A DNA stretch of 64,000 bases from Kibdelosporangium aridum (GTDB taxonomy: Bacteria > Actinomycetota > Actinomycetes > Mycobacteriales > Pseudonocardiaceae). The notes beneath the pieces are model-generated. The model saw nothing but the letters and a program-made list of their open reading frames with translations. It was not told where the DNA came from and ran no database searches. Within the stretch, counting starts at the first letter, position 1. Each line of letters begins with the position of its first letter. A program made the translations under genes and the position numbers. The stretch covers positions 1 through 64,000 of the forward strand of contig NZ_FWXV01000015.1 in NCBI RefSeq assembly GCF_900176515.1, written 5' to 3'. Positions 9,168 through 17,437 of the stretch are shown one piece after another.

Positions 9168-9871
9168 CCGCCCAGTCCGAGCACGAGGCACCAGCCCACC
9201 GCGAATATCCCGCTGTTGCCGATCGGTGTGCCGGTCAACAGTCCGCGCAGCGTCTCGATGACCGGAGTGAACGGCTGGTTATCCGTGAACCACCGCACCC
9301 CGGCGGGCATCGTCTGCGTCGGGGCGAAGGCACTGCTGATGAACGGCAGGAACACCAAGGGGAAGGTAAGGAAACTCGCCCCTTCGGGAGTCTTGGCCGC
9401 CAGTCCGAACGCGACGGTCAACCACGTGATCGCGATGGCGAGCAGGACAACCAGACCCGCCACCGCGAGCCACTGCACGAAGTCAGCGGCCGGCCGGAAT
9501 CCCATGATCAACGTGACGCCGATGACCAGTGCGACACACACCACCGTCCGGAGCACACTGCCGAAAACGTGCCCGGTGAGCACAGCGGTCCGGCTGATCG
9601 CCATCGTCCGGAACCGCGCGATGATGCCCGCCGTCATGTCGTTGGCGACGCCGATCGCGGTCGACGCCACGCCGTATCCCATCGTCAGCACGATGGTGCC
9701 GGGCGTGATGTAGTCGATGTACTCGACGCCAACGCTGAATGCGCCACCGAAGATGTACACGAAGATCAGCAACAGCAGGATCGGCACCATCAGCGACCCG
9801 AACAGAGTTGTCGGATTGCGCATGGTGTGCCGCAAGTTGCGGCCGAGCATGAGGGCCGCGTCGGACATCAT
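9122..9871 (-). CDS. ABC-2 type export permease (DrrB-like)
   Basis: A 249-residue membrane protein with six predicted hydrophobic segments and the layout of DrrB/ABC-2 permeases: an N-terminal LGRNLRHTMRNPTTLFGSLMVP-type stretch, then DYITPGTIVLTMGYG. It overlaps the upstream ATPase gene by four bases, so the two are co-translated and should form one exporter. DrrAB pairs typically export drugs or natural products and confer self-resistance. Next to the terpenoid cluster it is a reasonable candidate for product efflux, though the substrate is inferred only. Confidence 0.82.
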   Translation of the reverse strand: MMSDAALMLGRNLRHTMRNPTTLFGSLMVPILLLLIFVYIFGGAFSVGVEYIDYITPGTIVLTMGYGVASTAIGVANDMTAGIIARFRTMAISRTAVLTGHVFGSVLRTVVCVALVIGVTLIMGFRPAADFVQWLAVAGLVVLLAIAITWLTVAFGLAAKTPEGASFLTFPLVFLPFISSAFAPTQTMPAGVRWFTDNQPFTPVIETLRGLLTGTPIGNSGIFAVGWCLVLGLGGYLWARALFNRDPVR

Positions 9872-10815
9872 CGGACTGCCTCCTGTGCTGCTGCCGACCG
9901 GCCGGTCAAAGCGAGGAAAACGTCATCGAGGTCAGGCGTGTGCACGGACAGTTCCTCGACCTCGATCCCGGCCGTGTCGAGCCGATCCAGCACTTCCCGG
10001 ATCGACCGGACCCCGCTGTCGCTCGGTACCTGCAAGGCAAGCGCCTCGTCATCCCGTGACACCGCACCAAACACCCGCACGGCGGCGTCGAGGCTTGCCG
10101 GGCTGGCGAACCGCAGCCGGATGTGCCCGCCCGAAACCCGGCGCTTGAGCTCGTCAGCGGTTCCCTCGGCGACCAACGTGCCGTGGTCGAGCACAGCGAT
10201 CCGGTCGGCCAGCTGATCCGCCTCCTCCAGGTACTGGGTGGTGAGGAAGATCGTGACCCCGTCGGCCGCCAGTTCGCGGATGTGCTGCCACATCATCCGC
10301 CTGCTACGCGGATCCAACCCGGTGGTCGGCTCGTCCAAGAAGATCACCCGCGGTCGGCCGACCAACGTCATCGCCAGGTCGAGTCGCCGCCGCATGCCGC
10401 CGGAATACGTACCCGCCATCTTCCCGGCCGCCTCGGTCAGCTCGAACTGCTCAAGCAACTCCTCGGCACGCCGCAGGCCCGCCTCCCGGCCCAGCCGGTG
10501 CAACCCGGCCATCAGAACGAGGTTCTCCGTACCGGTGAGCAACGTGTCCACCGCCGAGAACTGCCCGGTGACCCCGATCGCGGCCCGGACCGCGTCCGGC
10601 CGCGTGGCGAGATCATGCCCCGCCACCCGCACCTGCCCCGCATCCGCCCGGATCAACGTGGACAGGATGTGCACGGTCGTCGTCTTCCCGGCCCCATTCG
10701 GCCCGAGCAACGAGAAAATCGACCCCTCGGCGATGTCCAGGTCGACGCCGGCCAGCACGACCTTGTCACCGAACGACTTCCGCAACCCAGTCGCCACGAT
10801 CGCCGCTCCGCTCAT
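9868..10815 (-). CDS. Daunorubicin-resistance-type ABC transporter ATPase (DrrA-like)
   Basis: A 315-residue ATPase with Walker A GPNGAGKTT (38-46), a signature YSGGMRRRLDLAM and Walker B VIFLDEPTTGLDP followed by RSRRMMW, the arrangement typical of DrrA. The C-terminal domain (from about 220) is the regulatory DrrA extension. The start at 10815 is preceded by AAAGGAGGGG. A perfect 7-base inverted repeat sits just upstream of that ribosome binding site and could be an operator. It forms an exporter with the DrrB-like permease. Confidence 0.87.
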   Translation of the reverse strand: MSGAAIVATGLRKSFGDKVVLAGVDLDIAEGSIFSLLGPNGAGKTTTVHILSTLIRADAGQVRVAGHDLATRPDAVRAAIGVTGQFSAVDTLLTGTENLVLMAGLHRLGREAGLRRAEELLEQFELTEAAGKMAGTYSGGMRRRLDLAMTLVGRPRVIFLDEPTTGLDPRSRRMMWQHIRELAADGVTIFLTTQYLEEADQLADRIAVLDHGTLVAEGTADELKRRVSGGHIRLRFASPASLDAAVRVFGAVSRDDEALALQVPSDSGVRSIREVLDRLDTAGIEVEELSVHTPDLDDVFLALTGRSAAAQEAVR

Positions 10816-10826
10816 CGCCCCTCCTT

Positions 10827-10844
10827 TCGTAGTGGTGACTACGA
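10827..10844. promoter_or_regulatory. Inverted repeat upstream of the DrrAB-like operon (candidate operator)
   Basis: TCGTAGT (10827-10833) and ACTACGA (10838-10844) form a perfect 7-base inverted repeat with a GGTG spacer, 12 bases upstream of the ATPase start and next to its ribosome binding site. The position fits a repressor operator. No TetR or MarR gene is adjacent, so the regulator would be encoded elsewhere. Confidence 0.45.
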
Positions 10845-11070
10845 GGGTGGAGGAAGGGTGGTTTGCGGCGGTTTCATCGTGGTTTCATGGTGCTCAGGTG
10901 GTCCCTTGGCGCCACTGGCCAGCGCACGAACGGCATGACCGCCGCCGTCCAGTCGCCGACCGGTGCGGCCTCGGAACCCCGGTGGAGCACCCAGTCGTCG
11001 AATGCGAACACTTCCTGTTGTCTGGTAAGCATTTCGGGAAGATTATGGCCTCCCAGTCAGAGGAAACACG

Positions 11071-12279
11071 ATGACCGAAGCTCCCGAGGTGGCACTGCCG
11101 TTCCGGCGTGATCCGTCCTGTCCGTTCAACCCTGCCAAAGAGATCAGCCACCTGCGGGCGGAGGAGCCGGTCAGCCGATTCACCTTGCCGAGTGGGCATC
11201 CTGCCTGGTTGATCACGCGGCATGCCGATGTGCGGGCGATTCTTGGCGACAACCGGTTCACTACCGCGGTCAACCCGATCACGTTGTTGCGGGCGTCCGA
11301 GGAGGACAGCACGGTCGAGGAGCCGCCGACGCCGCCTGGGATGTTCGCGGCCATGAATCCGCCTGAGCACACGCGTCTTCGGCGGATGGTGGCGGGCGAG
11401 TTCGGCGTCAAGCGCATGGAACGGTTGCGGCCCAAGGTCGAGGCGATCGTCAACCAGCACCTCGATGCCATGGCGCAGGCCGGTTCCACAGTGGAGCTAC
11501 TGGACGCCTTCGCCCGTCCGATCACCGCCATGGTCATCTGCGAGCTGCTCGGCGCCCCCGTCGAGGACCACGAGGACGTCCAGCGCCGCGCACGAGGGGC
11601 CGTGGACGGCGACATCGACATGGAGGAAGGGCTCGCGCTCTTCCTGGAAGGCCAGAAGTACATGGCCGAGCTCATCGCCAAGCAGCGAGCGAACCCCGGT
11701 TCGGCGATGCTCGGCATGCTCATCCGTGAGCACGCCGACAACCTCACCGATGAGGAACTCGTCGGGATCAGCAACCTGTTGCTCAGCGCGGGTCACGAAG
11801 CCACGGCCAACATGATGGCGATGGCCGTCGTCCTGCTGCTCCAGCACCCGGACCAGGCCGCGGTGATCAGGGACCAGCCCGAAGTCACCGAGCAGGCCGT
11901 TGAAGAGATGCTGCGGTACGTCTCCATCTCGTTCACCACGCTGATCCGGACCGCTTCCGAGGACGTCACGGTCAGCGGAACCGAGATCAAAGCCGGGGAC
12001 TACGTATTCGTGCACCTTCCCTCGGCCAACCGCGACGAGACCCGCTATGCCAACGCCGACGTCTTCGACATCACCCGCAACCCTGAGCAGCACCTGGCTT
12101 TCGGGCACGGCATCCACCACTGCATCGGCGCTTCCCTTGCCAGGATGCAGCTGCGGATCGCCCTTCCAGCGCTGCTGCGCCGATTCCCCACGCTGCGGCT
12201 CGCTGTCCCGTTCGAGGAACTCAGCTTCCGCCCGATGGGCAACGTCATGGGCATCGACGACGTCCCCGTGACGTGGTGA
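11071..12279 (+). CDS. Cytochrome P450 with paired ferredoxin
   Basis: A 402-residue soluble class I bacterial P450. It has the I-helix SAGHEATANM (acid retained, first Thr replaced by Ala), the ExxR motif EMLR and heme-binding FGHGIHHCIGASLARM with the axial Cys. The ATG at 11071 follows GAGGAAAC. Its stop overlaps the ferredoxin start, so the pair is coupled. It is the only P450 of the cluster with an adjacent ferredoxin, which may also serve the others. It runs convergent to ispG with essentially no gap. The 255 bases upstream are a bidirectional promoter region shared with the DrrAB-like operon. Confidence 0.9.
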   Translation: MTEAPEVALPFRRDPSCPFNPAKEISHLRAEEPVSRFTLPSGHPAWLITRHADVRAILGDNRFTTAVNPITLLRASEEDSTVEEPPTPPGMFAAMNPPEHTRLRRMVAGEFGVKRMERLRPKVEAIVNQHLDAMAQAGSTVELLDAFARPITAMVICELLGAPVEDHEDVQRRARGAVDGDIDMEEGLALFLEGQKYMAELIAKQRANPGSAMLGMLIREHADNLTDEELVGISNLLLSAGHEATANMMAMAVVLLLQHPDQAAVIRDQPEVTEQAVEEMLRYVSISFTTLIRTASEDVTVSGTEIKAGDYVFVHLPSANRDETRYANADVFDITRNPEQHLAFGHGIHHCIGASLARMQLRIALPALLRRFPTLRLAVPFEELSFRPMGNVMGIDDVPVTW

Positions 12280-12476
12280 CCATGCGGATCACTGTCGACC
12301 ACGACAAGTGCTGTGGCATCGGCAACTGCACGATGACCGCCCCGGCTGTCTTCGATCAGGACGAGAAGGACGGGACGGTCATCCTGCTACAGCCAAGCCC
12401 TCCGGCCGAGATCCATGATCTCGTCCGGAGGGCTGTCGGTGTTTGTCCATGTGAAGCGATCACAGTAGACGAATAG
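12276..12476 (+). CDS. [3Fe-4S] ferredoxin
   Basis: A 64-66 residue ferredoxin (start GTG 12276 or ATG 12282) with Cys in CCGIGNC and GVCPCEAI, the three-cluster-Cys pattern (C-x5-C ... C-P) of actinobacterial 3Fe-4S ferredoxins that pass electrons from a reductase to P450s. GTG at 12276 overlaps the P450 stop as GTGA, the arrangement expected for translational coupling. No ferredoxin reductase gene is in the window, so a housekeeping reductase must supply electrons. Confidence 0.88.
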   Translation: MTMRITVDHDKCCGIGNCTMTAPAVFDQDEKDGTVILLQPSPPAEIHDLVRRAVGVCPCEAITVDE

Positions 12477-13631
12477 TCAGGACACGGTGACGACGGGAGC
12501 GCCGGACTCTTGCCCGGCCTCCCCCATCTCCTCGGCGATCCGCATGGCCTCTTCGATCAGCGTCTCGACGATCTGGTGCTCCGGGACCGTCTTGATCACC
12601 TCACCGCGTACGAAGATCTGGCCCTTGCCGTTGCCGGACGCCACGCCCAGGTCAGCCTCGCGAGCCTCGCCAGGACCGTTTACAACGCAGCCCATCACGG
12701 CGACCCGAAGTGGCACCTCCATGCCCTCCAGGCCTGCGGTCACTTGGTCCGCGAGTGTGTAGACATCCACCTGGGCACGACCACAGGAGGGGCAGGACAC
12801 GATCTCCAGCTTGCGCGGCCGGAGGTTCAGCGACTGCAGGATCTGCGTGCCGACCTTGACTTCCTCGACCGGGGGCGCGGACAACGACACCCGGATCGTG
12901 TCGCCGATCCCCTGCCGTAACAGCGCGCCGAAGGCCACGGCGGACTTGATCGTGCCCTGGAAGGCTGGCCCTGCTTCCGTCACGCCGAGGTGCAGCGGGT
13001 AGTCACAGGACTCGGACAGCAGCTCGTACGCCCGGATCATCACCACCGGGTCGTTGTGCTTGACCGAGATCTTGATGTCGTGGAAGTCGTGCTCGGCGAA
13101 CAGCGACGCTTCCCACAACGCTGACTCGACCAACGCCTCCGGCGTCGCCTTGCCGTGCTTGGCCAACAATCGAGGATCCAGAGAGCCCGCGTTCACCCCG
13201 ATCCGGATCGGCGTGCCGTGATCACGGGCCGCCATCGCGATCTCGCGAACCTTGTCGTCGAACTTCTTGATGTTGCCCGGGTTCACCCGCACCGCCGCAC
13301 ACCCAGCCTCAATCGCGGCGAAGACATACTTCGGCTGGAAGTGGATATCCGCGATCACCGGGATCTTGGATTTACGGGCGATGTCCGGCAACGCCTCCGC
13401 GTCATCCTGCGACGGACACGCCACCCGCACGATGTCACAACCCGACGCGGTCAACTCCGCGATCTGCTGCAACGTCGCGTTCACGTTCGCGGTCACGGTC
13501 GTGGTCATCGATTGGACCGACACCGGGAACTCGCTGCCGACACCCACCGAACCGACCATCAACTGCCGGGTCTTGCGGCGTTCCGACAGAACCGGCGGCG
13601 GCAGCGAAGGCAGTCCCAAGTTCACGCTCAT
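12477..13631 (-). CDS. ispG: 4-hydroxy-3-methylbut-2-en-1-yl diphosphate synthase IspG (HMBPP synthase)
   Basis: A 384-residue MEP-pathway enzyme that reductively converts methylerythritol cyclodiphosphate into HMBPP with a [4Fe-4S] cluster. The cluster ligands appear in CPSCGR and MGCVVNGPGE near the C-terminus. The start at 13631 (MSVNLGLPSL) overlaps the ispH-dxs stop as ATGA. The frame is open further upstream, but that sequence has no similarity and would lie inside dxs. Codon 238 (12918-12920) is TTA. With the neighbouring ispH-dxs fusion and polyprenyl synthase this is probably a cluster-dedicated copy, boosting IPP/DMAPP supply. Confidence 0.93.
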   Translation of the reverse strand: MSVNLGLPSLPPPVLSERRKTRQLMVGSVGVGSEFPVSVQSMTTTVTANVNATLQQIAELTASGCDIVRVACPSQDDAEALPDIARKSKIPVIADIHFQPKYVFAAIEAGCAAVRVNPGNIKKFDDKVREIAMAARDHGTPIRIGVNAGSLDPRLLAKHGKATPEALVESALWEASLFAEHDFHDIKISVKHNDPVVMIRAYELLSESCDYPLHLGVTEAGPAFQGTIKSAVAFGALLRQGIGDTIRVSLSAPPVEEVKVGTQILQSLNLRPRKLEIVSCPSCGRAQVDVYTLADQVTAGLEGMEVPLRVAVMGCVVNGPGEAREADLGVASGNGKGQIFVRGEVIKTVPEHQIVETLIEEAMRIAEEMGEAGQESGAPVVTVS

Positions 13632-16348
13632 CCGACCAGCCCGCTTGTCTCGACGTCCTCGACGGCAGGCCAAGAGGCCGGATCCAGCAACCGGCCGACG
13701 ATCTCGGCGGCGATCACCTCCGCGGTCAGGCCGCATTCGGCCAGTACCTCGGCTCGCTTTCCCTGTGCCAGGAACTGTTGCGGGATACCGAAGTTCACCA
13801 CCGGAGTGGTCACGTTCGCGTCCTGCAACTGCTGCCCGAGCAAGGAGCCGAACCCGCCGACGCGGACGTTGTCCTCGACGGTCGCGACCACCTTGAACCG
13901 GTGCGCCATGGCAGACAGGAGCGGGTTGACCGGCTTGGTCCACCGTGGATCCACCACAGTCACGCCAACACCGTCCGAATGCAGCAACTCGGCGACCTCC
14001 ATGCACAACTTGGCCATCGCGCCGACCGAAACGAGCAGCACGTCGTCAACGGGGTCGGGGCGCAGTACGTCGATCCCCGCACACCCGAACGCGGCAGGCA
14101 CCTCGTCACCGACTTCACCCTTCGGAAAGCGAATGGTCGACGGTCCGTCCACTGTGTCCAAAGCGCCGCGCAGGGCACTGCGCAACGTCGCCGCGTCGCG
14201 CGGTGCCGCGATCCGCATTTTGGGCACGACGTTCAACAGCGACATGTCCCACATTCCGTTGTGGGACGGTCCGTCATCGCCGGTCACCCCGGCACGGTCG
14301 AGTACGAAGATCACCGGGCAGGAGTGCAAGGCGACGTCAAGCAGCACCTGGTCGATGGCACGGTTCAGGAACGTGGAGTAGATCGCGACGACCGGGCGCA
14401 TGCCGGCCATGGCCATCCCGGCCGCTGCGGTGACCGCGTGCTGCTCCGCGATGCCGACGTCGACGACCCGAGCCGGATACCGCTCGGCGAACCGGCTCAG
14501 GCCAGTCGGATCCTGCATCGCAGCGGTGATCGCGACGACGTCCTCACGCAGACCGCCGAGCCGGACGAGCTCATCGGCGAACACCGACGTCCACGACCGG
14601 CCGCTGGCCTTGACCGGCACACCGGTCTGCGGATCCATCGGCTTGATCGCGTGGAACCGGTCGACCTGGTCGTTCTCGGCGAGCTCGTAGCCATATCCCT
14701 TACGGGTCAGGAAATGCACGACCACCGGGCCGTCTATCGAGGCAGCCTCGCGCAACGCGTTCTGCACTGCGTCGATGTCATGGCCGTCCACGGGACCGAT
14801 GTACCGCAGGCCAAGCGTGGTAAAGAACTTGTCCGGTTCGTTGCCTGCCAAGTGGCGGGCCAGCCCGCCGACGGTCGGCGAGTACGACCGGCCATTGTCG
14901 TTCAGGACGATTACGACCGGTCGGCCTTCCCCGGCGATGGAGTTCAACGCTTCCCACGCCATGCCGCCGGTCAGCGAGCCGTCCCCCACCACGGCGATCA
15001 CTCGTCGCCCGGTGACCCCACGCAACGAGTCCGCTTTGGACATGCCGTACGCATAGGAAAGCGCGGTCGAAGCGTGCGAGTTCTCGATGAAGTCGTGCGG
15101 CGATTCCTCCTGCGACGGATAGCCGGACAGCCCGTCCCGGGTCCGCAGACCACCGAGGTCCTGCCACCGGCCGGTCAGTACCTTGTGGACATACGCCTGA
15201 TGGCCGGTATCCCACAGGATCCGGTCGGCAGGCGAGTCGAACACCCGGTGCAGGCCCAGGGTCAGCTCCACCACGCCGAGGCTCGGGCCGAGGTGCCCGC
15301 CGGTGCGGGACACCTCCTCGATGAGCAACGTCCTGATCTCACCGGCCAGCCTGGTCAGCTCGGGCGTGGACATCCGGCGCAGATCCGAGGGCTGCCGCAC
15401 CGACGGCAACAACCGCTCATGGTTACGCTGCGGCATCGAGAAAACGACGTCCTCCACTGCGGTGATGTCCACGTCCACGTCACCGTATCCGTACTCGGCG
15501 AGCCGCTCGAGGACCTGCTCTACCAGGACATCCGGCGCGCTCGCGCCGGAACTGACCCCCACGGTGCGCACATCGCGCAACCACTCCTCGCGCAGATGAC
15601 CCACATCCGGCACGAGATAGCTCCGCGCGCCCGCCTGCCTGGCGACGTCCACCATCCGCTGCGAGTTGCTGGAGTTCTCCGAACCCACCACCAGCACGAG
15701 CTCGCATTGCCGGGCGAGGGACTTGATGCCGTTCTGACGGTTCTGGCTGGCGTAGCAGATGGTGTCGCTCGCCGGCTCGGCCACGTCGTGGAACCGCTCG
15801 CGGATCCGGGCGACGACCTCGGCCGTGTCATCGACCGACAACGTCGTCTGTGTCAGGTAGGCCACGGGCGTATGCGGCGAAAGACCGAGCCGGTCCACGT
15901 CCTCGACCGTCTCGACCACGATCGTCCGCTCTGGCACCTCACCGCGAGTGCCTTCGGTCTCCTCATGGTTGTTGTGCCCGATCAACAGCAGCAGCCGGCC
16001 GTCCCTTGTGGCGCGCTTGGCCTGCTGATGGACCTTCGACACGAGCGGGCAGGTGGCGTCGATGACGTCGAGGTTCGCCTGGTCGGCGGCTTCCCGCACG
16101 GCGGGCGAGACCCCGTGCGCGGAGAACACGCACACGCTGCCCTCCGGCACTTCGGAGATCTCCTCGACGAACCGGGCACCCCTGCGCTCAAGCGAAGCGA
16201 CCACATAATGGTTGTGCACGATCTGTTTTCGCACGTACACCGGCGGGCCGTGCATCTCCAACGCACGCTCGGTCATCGCGATCGCCCGATGCACGCCGGC
16301 ACAGAAGCCACGCGGCTCGGCCAGGACTACCTTCCCCTTGGAAGTCAT
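13628..16348 (-). CDS. Fused IspH (HMBPP reductase) - DXS (1-deoxyxylulose-5-phosphate synthase)
   Basis: A single 906-residue frame joining the last and first enzymes of the MEP pathway. Residues 1 to about 315 are IspH: cluster Cys at C16 (GFCAGVHRA), C100 (TCPLV) and C198 (TICYAS), with SENSSNS in the substrate region. Residues about 325-906 are DXS: GGHLGPSLGVVELT, the thiamine-diphosphate motif GDGSLTGGMAWEAL ending in LNDN, GIAEQHAVTAAAG (catalytic Glu) and DRAGVTGDDGPSHNG. Both halves keep key residues, so both activities are expected. No stop or frameshift signal is seen at the joint. The start at 16348 lies five bases after the polyprenyl synthase stop. Confidence 0.9.
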   Translation of the reverse strand: MTSKGKVVLAEPRGFCAGVHRAIAMTERALEMHGPPVYVRKQIVHNHYVVASLERRGARFVEEISEVPEGSVCVFSAHGVSPAVREAADQANLDVIDATCPLVSKVHQQAKRATRDGRLLLLIGHNNHEETEGTRGEVPERTIVVETVEDVDRLGLSPHTPVAYLTQTTLSVDDTAEVVARIRERFHDVAEPASDTICYASQNRQNGIKSLARQCELVLVVGSENSSNSQRMVDVARQAGARSYLVPDVGHLREEWLRDVRTVGVSSGASAPDVLVEQVLERLAEYGYGDVDVDITAVEDVVFSMPQRNHERLLPSVRQPSDLRRMSTPELTRLAGEIRTLLIEEVSRTGGHLGPSLGVVELTLGLHRVFDSPADRILWDTGHQAYVHKVLTGRWQDLGGLRTRDGLSGYPSQEESPHDFIENSHASTALSYAYGMSKADSLRGVTGRRVIAVVGDGSLTGGMAWEALNSIAGEGRPVVIVLNDNGRSYSPTVGGLARHLAGNEPDKFFTTLGLRYIGPVDGHDIDAVQNALREAASIDGPVVVHFLTRKGYGYELAENDQVDRFHAIKPMDPQTGVPVKASGRSWTSVFADELVRLGGLREDVVAITAAMQDPTGLSRFAERYPARVVDVGIAEQHAVTAAAGMAMAGMRPVVAIYSTFLNRAIDQVLLDVALHSCPVIFVLDRAGVTGDDGPSHNGMWDMSLLNVVPKMRIAAPRDAATLRSALRGALDTVDGPSTIRFPKGEVGDEVPAAFGCAGIDVLRPDPVDDVLLVSVGAMAKLCMEVAELLHSDGVGVTVVDPRWTKPVNPLLSAMAHRFKVVATVEDNVRVGGFGSLLGQQLQDANVTTPVVNFGIPQQFLAQGKRAEVLAECGLTAEVIAAEIVGRLLDPASWPAVEDVETSGLVG

Positions 16349-16352
16349 CGCC

Positions 16353-17408
16353 TCACCGGTCCCGATCGATGGCCGCTTGGGCGAACCCGCGCAACCTGTC
16401 CACACTCGGTGACGGCGGAAGTGCGCGTAACGCGTCGATTGCGTCGCGCGAGTACTGCACCGCCCGCTGGGCCGCGGCGGTGATCGCGCCAGTCCGCTCC
16501 AGGATCTCCATCAACGTGTCCCGCCGCACGATCGGATCGCCGTCGTCGACGAGGACTTCCGTGATGGCCTGGCGGCCGTCGGGGTCCGACTCCCAGTACG
16601 CCAGGATCACCGGCAGGGTGAGCCTGCCGTTGCGGATGTCGCTGGTGTCCGACTTGCCCATCACGTCGGTGTCCACTGTGTACGACATCACGTCGTCGTG
16701 GATCTGGAAGGCACATCCGAGGTTCTCGGCGTACTCCCCCAGCGCCCGTACCATGTGGTCCTCGCCGCCTGCCAACAGCGCGCCGCACTCGCACGCGCCC
16801 TTGAACAACGCGGCGGTCTTCAGCTTCACCATCGTCAGGTAGGCGTCGAGGTCGAAGTCCATCCGTTCCCGGATCTCAGCCTCAAGGCTCTGGCCCCGGC
16901 ACAGGTCGATGCCACACCGAGCGACCACGTCAAGAGCCGCGACGATCCGGTCGGGCTGCGCGCCGGTGGTCCGGCACTCGGCCAGCGCCGCGAACAGGTC
17001 GAAGATCAGCGCGTCGCCAGCGACGATCGCGTTGTCGGCGCCGAACTTGTACTGGACAGAAGGCTTGCCCCGGCGCAGGTCGTCGTTGTCGATGATGTCG
17101 TCGTGGACGAGGCTCGCAACGTGCCCACATTCCGCGCCGATGGCGGCAGGCAGCACGACATCGGCGTCGCCACCGACGGCCATGGCGGACTCGAGCAGCA
17201 GGATCGGCCGGAACAGCTTTCCTGACGGCACCAAGGCATGCGCGCACATGGAACCCAGCAGGCTCGACTCCGCTTGCCAGCGATCCGCGAGCCGTTCACC
17301 GACCTTGCCGACAAGCACCGCGGACTGCATGGACCCGGTGGGGACCGACAATTGGTCACGTGGTCCTGTGCCACCCGCGACCGCGTCTATCGTCACATGA
17401 CCAGGCAT
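16353..17408 (-). CDS. Polyprenyl diphosphate synthase (probably GGPP or longer)
   Basis: A 351-residue all-trans isoprenyl diphosphate synthase. The first Asp-rich motif is DDIID (103-107) followed by RRGKPS; the second region contains FQIHDDVMSY. The residues at -5 and -4 before the first motif are small (Ala, Ser) rather than aromatic, which in this family goes with products longer than FPP, so C20 or C25 is likely. Start ATG 17408 was chosen because AGGAGG lies just upstream. Codon 327 is TTA. It supplies the cyclase and UbiA-type proteins of the cluster. The exact chain length cannot be read from the sequence. Confidence 0.88.
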   Translation of the reverse strand: MPGHVTIDAVAGGTGPRDQLSVPTGSMQSAVLVGKVGERLADRWQAESSLLGSMCAHALVPSGKLFRPILLLESAMAVGGDADVVLPAAIGAECGHVASLVHDDIIDNDDLRRGKPSVQYKFGADNAIVAGDALIFDLFAALAECRTTGAQPDRIVAALDVVARCGIDLCRGQSLEAEIRERMDFDLDAYLTMVKLKTAALFKGACECGALLAGGEDHMVRALGEYAENLGCAFQIHDDVMSYTVDTDVMGKSDTSDIRNGRLTLPVILAYWESDPDGRQAITEVLVDDGDPIVRRDTLMEILERTGAITAAAQRAVQYSRDAIDALRALPPSPSVDRLRGFAQAAIDRDR

Positions 17409-17437
17409 GGTTCCTCCTACAGTGCACAAGAGAAGCG

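Noticed and set aside
10816..11070. Possible small gene between the DrrA-like and P450 genes
   Set aside because: Only short frames without homology; the region is better read as a divergent promoter with an operator-like repeat.
13632..14006. N-terminal extension of IspG
   Set aside because: It lies inside the DXS coding region in another frame and is not IspG-like; the ATGA overlap at 13628-13631 gives a natural start.
13778..16483. A 901-codon plus-strand open frame opposite IspH-DXS
   Set aside because: Its translation is His/Arg/Asp-rich with no domain similarity and mirrors the high-GC codon pattern of the minus-strand gene, so it is a shadow frame.
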